Assembly: GCF_023078375.1 (NCBI RefSeq) | Contig: NZ_CP095554.1 | Location: 3,526,501-3,590,500, forward strand | Direction of reading: 5' to 3' | Length of the DNA: 64,000 nucleotides | Source of the DNA: Roseomonas gilardii subsp. gilardii | Lineage (GTDB): Bacteria > Pseudomonadota > Alphaproteobacteria > Acetobacterales > Acetobacteraceae | Shown: in pieces, positions 1-7,519 of the stretch | Numbering within the stretch: position 1 is the stretch's first letter | Layout of the letters: each line of letters starts with the position of its first letter | Notes under the pieces: generated by a model | What the model saw: only the letters and a program-made list of their open reading frames with translations | Databases searched by the model: none | Told to the model about the DNA's origin: nothing | Made by a program: the position numbers and the translations under genes

Positions 1-566
1 ATCGTGTCCGCGCCGGTGGTGAACTGAAGCTGCATCAGCTCGTCCCGGCTCTCCGCCCGGACGCGCGGCGTCACCAGCCCGGCGGCGACCAGCGCCTGCG
101 GCTCGGAGGCGAAGGCGATGCCGCCCGCCACCTCGGCGATGTAGAGCGGCTTGATGCCGAAAGGGTCGCGCGACAGCACCACCCGCCGCGCCGAGCGGTC
201 ATGGATGGCCAGCGCCCACATGCCGCGGAGCCCGTCGGCGAAACCGATGCCCTCCTGCCGCCACAGATGCAGCGGCGGCTCGCAGTCGCTGCCGGTGGCG
301 CAGGAGAAGCCGTGCGCGGCGCGGAGCTCCGGGTTGTTATAGATCTCGCCATTGCCGACCAGTGCCGCCGGCCCGGCGAAAAGCGGCTGGTCGCCCGTCT
401 CCAGATCGATGATCGCCAGCCGCGTATGGGCGAGCGCCACCGAGCCCACGACATGGTGCCCCTGCCCGTCCGGCCCGCGATGCGCCAGGGCGCGGGTCAG
501 CGCCTCCAGCACCCGGGAATCCGGTGCCTGGCCGGAGCGGAGGGCGAGGCCCGCGATGCCACACAT
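1..566 (-). CDS. Asparagine synthetase-type glutamine amidotransferase, N-terminal part (runs off window)
   Basis: The minus-strand frame opens with Met-Cys-Gly-Ile-Ala-Gly and stays open for about 188 codons to the window edge. Cys2 after removal of Met is the nucleophile of class II (Ntn) glutaminase domains. Also visible are LAHRGPDGQG, TRLAIIDL, NGEIYN and SRDPFGIKPLY, all characteristic of the AsnB glutaminase half, which hydrolyses glutamine to supply ammonia. The C-terminal ATP-dependent synthetase half lies outside the window, so substrate cannot be judged. Its start codon shares one base with the stop of the upstream glycosyltransferase (TGATG), so the two are probably translationally coupled. 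With two glycosyltransferases upstream, amidation of a sugar acid in a surface polysaccharide is as plausible as asparagine synthesis; that part is inference. Confidence 0.9.
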   Translation of the reverse strand, partial: MCGIAGLALRSGQAPDSRVLEALTRALAHRGPDGQGHHVVGSVALAHTRLAIIDLETGDQPLFAGPAALVGNGEIYNNPELRAAHGFSCATGSDCEPPLHLWRQEGIGFADGLRGMWALAIHDRSARRVVLSRDPFGIKPLYIAEVAGGIAFASEPQALVAAGLVTPRVRAESRDELMQLQFTTGADT

Positions 567-1615
567 CAGCCCGCCTCCCGGCCAGGGGAACCGGCCTCCG
601 ATGGCGCCACGGCGCGCAGGAAGCCCTGCCATCGCGCCAGGACCGGCGCCGCCGCGTGCTCGGCCTCGAAATCCCGCCGCCCGGCGCCGGCGAGGCGTTC
701 CGCCAGGGCCGGGTCGTCCAGCACGCGGCGGATCGCGGCCGCCAGGGGGGCGGGCTCCTCCAACGGCACCAGCAGCCCGGTCTCGCCCTCGCGGATCACC
801 TCCCTGGGTCCCTGGGCTGCGGCGGCCACGACGGGGCGCGCGGCAGAGAAAGCTTCCAGCACCACATTGCCCAGCGGCTCGTGCCGGGAGGGGCAGACGA
901 AGACCTCCGCCCCCGCCAGCAGTGCCCCGGTCTCGGTGCGCCATCCCAGGAAGGAGAGCCGGTCGCCGAGGCCCAGCTCCCGCGCCAGCCCTTCCAGCGT
1001 GGCGCGCTCCGGGCCTTCGCCGGCCAGGGAGAGATGCGCCTCCGGCAGGTCCGCCAAGGCGCGCAGCAGCACGTCGAAGCCTTTGTTGCGGTGCAGACGG
1101 CCCATGGCGAGCAGCCGCCGCTTCCCGGGCGGGGCGGGCAGCGTGGCGGGCATGGCGCCGGACAGGTCCGGCACGAAGTTCGGCAGGTGGTGCACGCGCC
1201 CGGGGGCCCAGCCTTGCCGGGTGATCCAGGCGACGAGGTCACGCGTATTGGCCACCAGATGGTCGCAGCGCCGGTAGTGCCGCAGGTCGTAATAGCCGCC
1301 CAGCCGCCCCACCAGGGTCCAGTCGCCCTTCGGCGTGAAGCGCGCGGCGCGGTTCATCCAGGCCACCGTCACGGCAGGGCGGAAGCGCCGCAGCGCGGCG
1401 CGCAGGCGCGGCCCGGTCAGCAGGTCGAGCGGACCGCCAAAGCCCAGCGTGACGGGGGCGAGGCCCCCCTCCCGCAGCCGAGCCTCGCGCGCCGGCTCGC
1501 GCCGGATCACCGGCAGGACCTCCTCGCCGCTGTCATGCAGTCCGAGGCAGAGCCGCTCGTAGAAGGTCTCGGCGCCCCCCTTGGCGGCACCGGCCATCAC
1601 CTGCGCGACCCTCAC
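566..1615 (-). CDS. Glycosyltransferase family 4 (GT-B fold)
   Basis: A protein of about 349 residues starting VRVAQVMAGAAKGGAE, the usual beta-strand and glycine loop of GT4 acceptor domains. The donor-binding half shows AMGRLHRNKGFDVLL, FVCPSRHEPLGNVVLEAF (the E-x7-E motif that contacts the nucleotide sugar) and EGETGLLVP. Such enzymes transfer a sugar from an NDP- or GDP-sugar to a growing lipid-linked glycan at the cytoplasmic face of the inner membrane. I place the start at a GTG (1615) because homologous folds begin at this strand; an in-frame ATG at 1732 would add 39 proline- and arginine-rich residues of low plausibility. It follows a GT9 gene and overlaps the amidotransferase by one base, so all three are probably one transcript. 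The sugar and acceptor are unknown. Confidence 0.88.
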   Translation of the reverse strand: MRVAQVMAGAAKGGAETFYERLCLGLHDSGEEVLPVIRREPAREARLREGGLAPVTLGFGGPLDLLTGPRLRAALRRFRPAVTVAWMNRAARFTPKGDWTLVGRLGGYYDLRHYRRCDHLVANTRDLVAWITRQGWAPGRVHHLPNFVPDLSGAMPATLPAPPGKRRLLAMGRLHRNKGFDVLLRALADLPEAHLSLAGEGPERATLEGLARELGLGDRLSFLGWRTETGALLAGAEVFVCPSRHEPLGNVVLEAFSAARPVVAAAAQGPREVIREGETGLLVPLEEPAPLAAAIRRVLDDPALAERLAGAGRRDFEAEHAAAPVLARWQGFLRAVAPSEAGSPGREAG

Positions 1616-1760
1616 CGCGCGTCCGGACTCGGCTGATCGGTGGACGGGGTGCAAGGCGCGGCGCGGCGTGTCGGCATGCGGGGGTGGTGGCACAGGCGCG
1701 TGTGGAGGGGCAAGGGGCACTCGTCCCGCCATCCGCGTGGCGCCGGGGGCAGACCCGCCG

Positions 1761-2711
1761 TCACGCCGCCAGGCGCGCCGGCAGGAGCTGTCCGGCCGCC
1801 TCGGCCACCTGCGCCACGGACAGCCCCGCCATGCTGCCATCCGCCGCGATCACCGCCCGCGCGGCGCGGCCGGCGGGTGCGTATTCATCGGCCGGGGTTG
1901 GGCCGAACAGGCCGAGCGTCGGCGTGCCGGCAGCGGCGGACAGGTGCATCAGCCCGGAATCATTGCCGACGAAGAGCGCAGCGCGGCGCAGCACCGCCGC
2001 CGCCTCCGGCAGGGAGAGCTTCCCCAGCAGGTCGGTGACACCGCCGGGATGGTTGCGCAGGGCCTCCAGCAGTGGCGCGGCGATGGCCCGCTCGGTCTCC
2101 CCCGGCCCGCCCAGCACGGCGATCCGGGCGCCCGGCAGCAGCCCGTCCGGCGCGGTCAGCCTGCGGGCCAGGGCCTCGAAACGCTCCCAGGGCCAGATCT
2201 TGCCCGACCAGTTGGCGGTCGGCCCCAATGCAAGGATGGGGGCGAGGATCGGAGCCTGCCCGGGCAGCGGCGCGGGCGCCAGCCCCAGCAACGCGTCCGC
2301 CCGTGCCTCATCCTCCGGCGCCGTCCATGCCACCGGCATGGGCGGCGGGTCCAGCGCCAGGGTCTCGGCGATATGGCCCAGCCGGTGTCCCGGGCGGCGC
2401 CCGCCCCGCATCACCGCGCGGTTGCCGGCGCGCAGGGTCCAGGCCAGGGCCGAGCCGCGCAGATCCACCACCAGGTCCCAGCGCCGCCCCGCCACGCGCT
2501 GCCACAGCTCCAGCCAGTGCAGCGACAGGCTGCGCTTGGCGAGCACGATGGTCTCCTCCCGGCGCGGCATGCGGGCGAAGACCCCCTCCGCCACCGGCCC
2601 GCAGGCGATGGTGAAGCGCGCCTCCGGATAGGCGCGCAGCAGGTGGTCCAGCAGCCCGGTGGACAGGACCGCATCCCCGATGCGGGTGGAGGTGACGAAG
2701 AGGATGCGCAT
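1761..2711 (-). CDS. Glycosyltransferase family 9 (heptosyltransferase-like)
   Basis: A protein of about 316 residues. MRILFVTSTRIGDAVLSTG is the typical GT9 N-terminal strand and loop, LGPTANWSGKIWPWERF matches the central motif, and GNDSGLMHLSAAAGTPTLG followed by LFGPT is the ADP-heptose binding signature. Family members (WaaC, WaaF, WaaQ) add heptoses to LPS core; here the exact sugar is not known. The start at 2711 was chosen over an upstream in-frame codon at 2747 because MRILFV is the conserved beginning. It is the first gene of the minus-strand cluster with the GT4 and the amidotransferase, and is divergent from the YgfZ gene, with about 60 bases between starts holding both promoters. 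Confidence 0.9.
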   Translation of the reverse strand: MRILFVTSTRIGDAVLSTGLLDHLLRAYPEARFTIACGPVAEGVFARMPRREETIVLAKRSLSLHWLELWQRVAGRRWDLVVDLRGSALAWTLRAGNRAVMRGGRRPGHRLGHIAETLALDPPPMPVAWTAPEDEARADALLGLAPAPLPGQAPILAPILALGPTANWSGKIWPWERFEALARRLTAPDGLLPGARIAVLGGPGETERAIAAPLLEALRNHPGGVTDLLGKLSLPEAAAVLRRAALFVGNDSGLMHLSAAAGTPTLGLFGPTPADEYAPAGRAARAVIAADGSMAGLSVAQVAEAAGQLLPARLAA

Positions 2712-2773
2712 GCGGGGCGCCTCATAGCATGTTCCCGGTTGCAGCAACGCTGTCTCCGCGCCAACTCTGCCCC

Positions 2774-3595
2774 ATGCCGATCGCTTATCTGCCGGACCGT
2801 GGCGTGGTGGAGATCTCGGGCGAGGACCGGGCCACCTTCCTACAGGGTCTCATTTCCAACGACGTCGCCGCCCTGGCCCCAGGGCAGGCCGTCTGGGCCG
2901 CGCTGCTGACCCCCCAGGGCAAGTGGCTGGCCGATTTCTTCGTGCTGGCACAGCCGGAGCGCTTCCTGCTCGATGGCGAGCGCGCCCAGGTGGAGATGCT
3001 GGTGGCGAAGCTGTCCCGCTTCCGCCTCCGCTCCAAGGTGGCGCTGCGCGACGCCTCGGCGGAATTCGCCGTCCATGCCGGGTGGAGCAGCCCCGCGCCG
3101 GAACACGGGATCGTCTTCGCCGATCCGCGCCTGCCCGATGCCGGCTGGCGTGCGATGCTGGACAAGCCGATGCACGGTGCCATGGACGCTTCCGCCTATG
3201 CGCTGCACCGGCTGGAACTCGGCCTGCCCGACGGGTCGCGGGACATGGAGGCGGAGAAATCCGTGCTGCTGGAGGCCGGTTTCGACGAGTTGCACGGCGT
3301 CTCCTGGACCAAGGGCTGCTACATGGGCCAGGAGCTGACCGCCCGCACCCGCTATCGCGGCCTGGTCAAGCGGCGCCTCGTTCCCGTGACGGTGGATGGC
3401 CCCCTGCCCGCGCCCGGCACGCCCGTCTTCCGGGGTGAGGTGGAGGCCGGCACGATGCGTTCCGGCCTGGGCAGCCAGGGCATGGCCCTGCTGCGGCTGG
3501 AGGCGATCACGGCGGGCGAGCCCCTGCGCTGTGGCGAGGCCAGCCTGACGCCCCGGCTGCCCGCCTGGATGCACCTGCCGGAGAAGACCGTCTGA
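2774..3595 (+). CDS. ygfZ: YgfZ/GcvT-family folate-binding protein
   Basis: A protein of 273 residues. The decisive motif is KGCYMGQE at about residues 180-187, the Cys-containing signature of YgfZ/IBA57 proteins, preceded by an aminomethyltransferase-like fold (FLQGLISNDV, LLTPQGKWLADFFV). YgfZ uses tetrahydrofolate to support assembly or repair of certain Fe-S clusters in the cytoplasm. The start at 2774 gives MPIAYLPDRGVVEISGED; an in-frame ATG at 2729 only adds residues that overlap the divergent promoter region. It lies immediately upstream of the exonuclease gene, about 80 bases apart, with no obvious terminator between them. Confidence 0.92.
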   Translation: MPIAYLPDRGVVEISGEDRATFLQGLISNDVAALAPGQAVWAALLTPQGKWLADFFVLAQPERFLLDGERAQVEMLVAKLSRFRLRSKVALRDASAEFAVHAGWSSPAPEHGIVFADPRLPDAGWRAMLDKPMHGAMDASAYALHRLELGLPDGSRDMEAEKSVLLEAGFDELHGVSWTKGCYMGQELTARTRYRGLVKRRLVPVTVDGPLPAPGTPVFRGEVEAGTMRSGLGSQGMALLRLEAITAGEPLRCGEASLTPRLPAWMHLPEKTV

Positions 3596-3673
3596 CGCTC
3601 CTTTGATGCAGCGCACAAGACAAGAGCCACGGGTCCGGCGCAGGATGCGGCACTCCGGGTGAAGGGATTCGCG

Positions 3674-4291
3674 GTGACGCCGGTCTATGTGGTGACGGAT
3701 ACCGAATTCGACGGCCCCACGCCGGGCCGCAACTCGCTGCTCTCGATCGGCGCCGTCGCCGTGGCGGCGGATGGGCGGGAGGTCGCGGATTTCGAGGCCG
3801 TGCTGGCCCCCTTCCCGGGCGCGGAACCCGATCCCGGCACGCTGGGCTGGTTCGCCACCCAGCCCCTGGCCTGGGAGGCCGCGACACGGGACCCGCAGCC
3901 GGCGGAGGCCGTCATGGCCCGCTTTGTGGCCTGGGTGCGGGGCCTGCCTGGCGATCCGGTCTTCGCCGCGCACCCGCTGGCGGTGGATGGTCCCTGGATG
4001 GACCTCTACCTGCAGCGCTTCACCGGAACGCGCCTCGTGCCCGTTCCGCGCGCGGTGGACCCGCTTTTCCGCGGCACGCCCCTTTGCCTGCACTCCTTCG
4101 CGGCGGGCCGGCTGCACTGGCCACCGGAACGCTGCCGGGTGGAGCACTATCCGGCGGAATGGCTGGGGGAGACGGCGCACACCCATCGTGCCCTGGACGA
4201 TGCCCGCGGCTATGGACATCTGCTGGCCCGTCTCTTCGCCATCGGCGGGGGCCTGCCTAGGGTCCTGATCGTGAAGTTTCTACGATCATGA
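3674..4291 (+). CDS. DEDDh-type 3'-5' exonuclease, C-terminus altered by IS insertion
   Basis: About 205 residues. VTDTEFDGPTPGRNSLLSIG carries the first Asp-Glu pair of the DnaQ/RNase T fold, AVDGPWMDLYL holds the second acidic motif, and HTHRALDDARGYG is the HxxxxD third motif, so the metal-binding set looks complete. The product probably trims DNA or RNA 3' ends. I chose GTG 3674 because AAGGGA lies six bases upstream of it; an in-frame GTG at 3659 is possible. The last residues (RVLIVKFLRS) are encoded by the left end of the IS630 remnant, which begins after the TA at 4258-4259, so the native C-terminus was replaced by about ten foreign residues. Since all catalytic motifs precede that point, the enzyme may still work. 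Confidence 0.82.
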   Translation: MTPVYVVTDTEFDGPTPGRNSLLSIGAVAVAADGREVADFEAVLAPFPGAEPDPGTLGWFATQPLAWEAATRDPQPAEAVMARFVAWVRGLPGDPVFAAHPLAVDGPWMDLYLQRFTGTRLVPVPRAVDPLFRGTPLCLHSFAAGRLHWPPERCRVEHYPAEWLGETAHTHRALDDARGYGHLLARLFAIGGGLPRVLIVKFLRS

Positions 4292-5121
4292 GGATGATCG
4301 TAGGGGGCGCCGATGGGCAAGCCTGCGGTGTCGATTGCGCTGGGTGATACCGAGCGGCGGGAACTGGAGTCACTGGCCCGGGCGCACAAGACCGGTCAGG
4401 CGATGGCGAGGCGGGCCCGGATCGTACTGGCAGCGGTGACGGGGCTGGAGAACAGGGCGATCTGCACTGAGGTGGGCCCGGACGCGAACACGGCGGGCAA
4501 GTGGCGCCGCTTTGCCGCACAGCGGCTGGACGGGCTTCTGGATGAGCCCAGACCGGGCACGCCGCGCCAGATCAGCGGCAACCGCATCGGAGCGAGATCT
4601 TCAAGCTTTCAACCGATCCACTCTTCGTCGAGAAGATGCACGACATCGTCGGGCTCTACATGGCCCCGCCCGAACGCGCCCTGGTCCTGGTGTAGACGAG
4701 AAGCCCCAGATCCCGGCACTCGACCGCACGCAGCCTCTGCTGCCGATGCGCCCTGGCCAGGCTGAGCACCGCACCCACGACTACACCCGCCATGGCACGA
4801 CCTCGCTGTTCGCAGCCCTCGACATCACCACCGGCGCGGTGATCGGCCGCTGCTACCCCAGGCACCGCTGCCGTGAATTCCGGCGCATCCTGGATCAACC
4901 AGGTCGAGCGCTTCCTCGCCTTTCTGACCGAGCGCCAACTCCGGCGCGGGGTCTACCGCTCGACCGCCCAGCTTGAGGCCAATATCCGCGCGTTCCTCGA
5001 TGCCCATAACGCCAGCCCCAAGCCCTTTCGCTGGGCCAAATCCGCCGACGACATTCCCGCCGCCATCCAGTGCTTCTGCCCCCGATCCCAGCAGATCGGA
5101 GGAACTACGGAATCAGGACAG
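4260..5121 (+). mobile_element. IS630-family insertion sequence, internally deleted remnant
   Basis: The element is bounded by TA dinucleotides (4258-4259 and 5122-5123), the target that IS630 elements duplicate. Reading inward from both TAs, the first 30 positions of the left end and the reverse complement of the right end agree at 22 positions, including a shared TGTCCTGAT/GGTCCTGAT block and a shared CGATC, so these are the terminal inverted repeats. Intact relatives are about 1.0-1.2 kb; this copy is 862 bases because parts of the transposase are missing. It separates the exonuclease gene from the lower-GC islet. Confidence 0.85.
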
Positions 5122-5124
5122 TAG
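4313..5124 (+). pseudogene. IS630-family transposase, multiply broken
   Basis: Three frame segments add up to one transposase. 4313-4580 encodes the helix-turn-helix part ([50 protein letters not shown]). A deletion then joins to [19 protein letters not shown] and APPERALVL, where a one-base loss near 4690 moves the frame; the next frame gives [18 protein letters not shown] with the first catalytic Asp. A second deletion at about 4880 jumps from REFRR directly to [19 protein letters not shown], removing the segment with the second catalytic Asp; the third (Glu in NQVE) remains. The final frame ends at the TAG formed at the right end. The gene cannot encode an active DDE enzyme. Motif assignments follow my knowledge of the family. 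Confidence 0.88.
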
Positions 5125-5225
5125 AGGCAGCAGATGGGAAAGAGGGCATGCAGGCACTTGGTGCGAATAGCGCCAAGGTGGATCTGCTGCTGGCGGTTGC
5201 CGTCCCACCCGGTGGCCCATGCCGT
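5090..5225 (+). pseudogene. Possible response-regulator receiver fragment
   Basis: Reading across the IS right end, one frame gives YGIRTVEAADGKEGMQAL followed by AKVDLLLAVAVPPGGP. This resembles the alpha1-beta3 part of receiver domains (typically VVEAADGxEAL then DLLLxDVxLPGG), with the phosphoacceptor Asp position changed to Ala-Val. Nothing that follows resembles the rest of a receiver domain. It is either a short decayed gene piece or chance resemblance. Confidence 0.3.
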
Positions 5226-5533
5226 TTACATGTCGAGCTGCGCTGGGCAATCCATCATACAAGCAGACGATACGAATGCCATCGATCTGACGGGCCGCCG
5301 GAAGGATTGACCACTTGGTCCAGGCAGCCGGAACGATGAGCATGATCAGATCAGGTGCCCCCTCATCCGGCATTTTGGGACGCACAGCCAAACAACGGGA
5401 TGCAGAAACAGTGTTCGAACCGGGAAACAGTTTATCGTGATCACTTGGTGAATAGACATGTTACGTCCTGCAAATGCAATATTTTGTCATGACCTAACCC
5501 TTTGCCGCAGCCCCAAGATCCGGAGGCAGCAAG
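5226..5533. other. Gene-free stretch left of the islet operon
   Basis: About 300 bases, noticeably richer in A/T than the flanking chromosome, with no reading frame of convincing composition on either strand. The last 80 bases before 5534 contain AT-rich tracts and probably hold the promoter of the downstream genes; no clear consensus promoter boxes were found. A GGAGG at 5522-5526 is the ribosome binding site of the next small gene. Confidence 0.5.
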
Positions 5534-5755
5534 ATGGACAAAAAACTCAGATCGGAATGCATAGCTCTGTTGCTGCTGTTTACAGCATTCCCGATCATAA
5601 GCCTGGGAGCCACGGCCGGTAATAACTGGGTCTGGTGGATCGGGCTGCTCAGCCTCATTGCAGGCGGCTTGCTGCCTGTCCTGACCCGCTACATGGATCA
5701 CTCTGCGGACACGATCCGAGACGCCGGCATCGAGTTCGACGACCGCGTGTCGTAA
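5534..5755 (+). CDS. Small two-helix membrane protein, unknown function
   Basis: 73 residues: a short basic N-terminus (MDKKLRSEC), a first hydrophobic helix at about residues 10-28, a Gly-Asn-Asn turn, a second helix at about 33-50 (VWWIGLLSLIAGGLLPVL), then an acidic soluble tail. GGAGG lies seven bases upstream of the ATG, which supports translation. It sits 46 bases before the GGT-family gene (10 before its alternative start) and shares the islet's lower GC, so it is probably the first gene of that operon. I do not recognise the family; a small accessory subunit of a neighbouring transporter would fit but is not shown. Confidence 0.65.
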   Translation: MDKKLRSECIALLLLFTAFPIISLGATAGNNWVWWIGLLSLIAGGLLPVLTRYMDHSADTIRDAGIEFDDRVS

Positions 5756-5801
5756 CCGGAGCCGAGTGAGCGCCAGAACAGTCCGACAATGGGAGGGGAT
5801 T

Positions 5802-7451
5802 GTGAGTCATCCCAACGGTCCGCGAACAGGGCGTCCACCCACACTCGCCCAGAATGGGATTATCGCCACGCCGCACTATCTGGCGAGTAGCGCAGGGCTC
5901 GCCATCCTCCAGCAGGGAGGCAGCGCCGTCGACGCCGCGATTGCGGCAAACGCAGTCCTCTGTGTCGTCTATCCCCATATGGCGGGGCTTGGGGGCGACG
6001 GGTTCTGGCTCGTGGCGGAACCCGGCACCGGACAGGTGCGCGGGATCAACGCGAGCGGGCCCGCTGCGCAAATGGCCACCGCCGACTACTATCGAAAGGG
6101 TGGTGCAATCCCCTCGCGTGGCCCGCTGAGCGCGCTTACCGTCCCTGGTGCCGTCGATGGGTGGCGCATAGCGCATGAGAAGTACGGTCGTGTTGCTTGG
6201 GCAGACCTTTTCGCTGCAGCGATTGGTTATGCCCGTGACGGCATGCCGGTCAGCCGTTCGCTTGCTGATTGGCTGTCACAGGACGAAGCAATTCTCTCGC
6301 AGTATCCCACTAGCGGCGCCATCTTCTTGCCCAGCCAACATGTCCCGCGGGAAGGTCAGCGGCTCAGGCAAACCGATCTGGCCCGTTCGTTTGAGGTCAT
6401 TGCCAAGGAAGGTGCCCGCGCATTTTACGAGGATTCCATCGCGCAACGTTTGTGCGGTGCGCTCCAAGCTGATGGGTGTCCGCTACGCCCGGCGGACTTT
6501 GCCGCATTTCGAGCCGAATGGGTTGATCCGATCAAGGCTCGTTATCGTGGCTATGACGTGTACGAACTGCCGCCAAACACACAAGGCTTCACTGCCTTGC
6601 AGATCCTCAACCTTATTGCCGGCTATGACATCGCCGCGTGGGGGGACGGGACAGCCGATTACTACCACCACATGGCAGAGGCTGTGAAAGTGGCCTTTGC
6701 CGACCGCGACGAGTGGCTGACCGATCCCCGCTTCATCACCATGCCGGTCGACGAGTTCATCAGCGAGGAGTACGCGGACCGGAGACGCCAGCTCATTCAG
6801 CCAGACCGGGCACTCGATATCGCCGCGGTGCCGGCGGGGATCGCGTATTCGCACCCCCACGCACGTCGCATTCCGGACGGCGACACGTGCTATTTCTGCG
6901 CAGCCGACCGCGATGGTATGGTCGTGTCGCTCATTCAGTCCATCTACCACGATTTCGGTAGCGCTATCGTCGCTGGCGATACCGGGATCATCCTTCAGAA
7001 TCGCGGTGCGTTCTTTGCCCTGGAGGACACGCACCCCAATCGCCTGGAGCCAGGCAAGCGCACTTTCCATACCCTTATCCCGGCGCTCCTCATGCGCGAT
7101 GGCATGCCATATCTTGCATTTGGTTCCATGGGTGGCGAAGGGCAACCGCAATCACACGCGGCGCTCGTGACGCGCATCGTTGATTTCGGCTATGACGTCC
7201 AGCAGGCCATCGAGGCGCCACGCTGGCTTATGGGCCGCACTTGGGGCACGCAATCGCGTCACCTGTCGCTTGAAGGGCGGATTTCCGACGAGGTCGCGCG
7301 CGAGCTGAAGCGCCGAGGCCAGCCGGTGCAGATGGTCACCGATTGGAACGACAATATGGGGCACGCCAGCGCGATCCGCGTTGATCGGGAACAGGGATTT
7401 TTCGAGGGCGGCGCCGATCCCCGCGGGGATGGCGCTGCAATAGGATACTAG
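5802..7451 (+). CDS. Gamma-glutamyltransferase-family (Ntn-hydrolase) protein
   Basis: 549 residues with the full GGT layout: an N-terminal ASSAGLAILQQGGSAVDAAIAAN block, then HMAGLGGDGFWLV, and at about residue 363 GDTCYFCAADRDG, where the Thr after Asp corresponds to the self-processing nucleophile of the small subunit. GSMGGEGQPQSHA near the C-terminus is the conserved glycine-rich motif. No signal peptide is visible, unlike classical periplasmic GGT. Members hydrolyse or transfer gamma-glutamyl groups or cleave related amides (for example cephalosporin acylases and oxamate amidohydrolase), so the substrate is open. GTG 5802 is preferred because GGGAGGGG precedes it; GTG 5766 is an alternative with a GGAG. 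It is followed by two anion carriers, suggesting uptake and breakdown of one compound class. Confidence 0.88.
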   Translation: MSHPNGPRTGRPPTLAQNGIIATPHYLASSAGLAILQQGGSAVDAAIAANAVLCVVYPHMAGLGGDGFWLVAEPGTGQVRGINASGPAAQMATADYYRKGGAIPSRGPLSALTVPGAVDGWRIAHEKYGRVAWADLFAAAIGYARDGMPVSRSLADWLSQDEAILSQYPTSGAIFLPSQHVPREGQRLRQTDLARSFEVIAKEGARAFYEDSIAQRLCGALQADGCPLRPADFAAFRAEWVDPIKARYRGYDVYELPPNTQGFTALQILNLIAGYDIAAWGDGTADYYHHMAEAVKVAFADRDEWLTDPRFITMPVDEFISEEYADRRRQLIQPDRALDIAAVPAGIAYSHPHARRIPDGDTCYFCAADRDGMVVSLIQSIYHDFGSAIVAGDTGIILQNRGAFFALEDTHPNRLEPGKRTFHTLIPALLMRDGMPYLAFGSMGGEGQPQSHAALVTRIVDFGYDVQQAIEAPRWLMGRTWGTQSRHLSLEGRISDEVARELKRRGQPVQMVTDWNDNMGHASAIRVDREQGFFEGGADPRGDGAAIGY

Positions 7452-7519
7452 CATCCCCCCTCGGGTAGAAGCTTCGAAGATTCCAGGCAAACAGGGCGCA
7501 GATCCTCGGAGCAAGCCAC

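Noticed and set aside
1640-2909. Plus-strand frames opposite the glycosyltransferase genes
   Set aside because: Shadows of the two well-supported minus-strand glycosyltransferases.
5113-5391. Minus-strand frame of 92 codons right of the IS remnant
   Set aside because: No motif, no ribosome site, overlaps the IS end; composition not distinguishable from chance.
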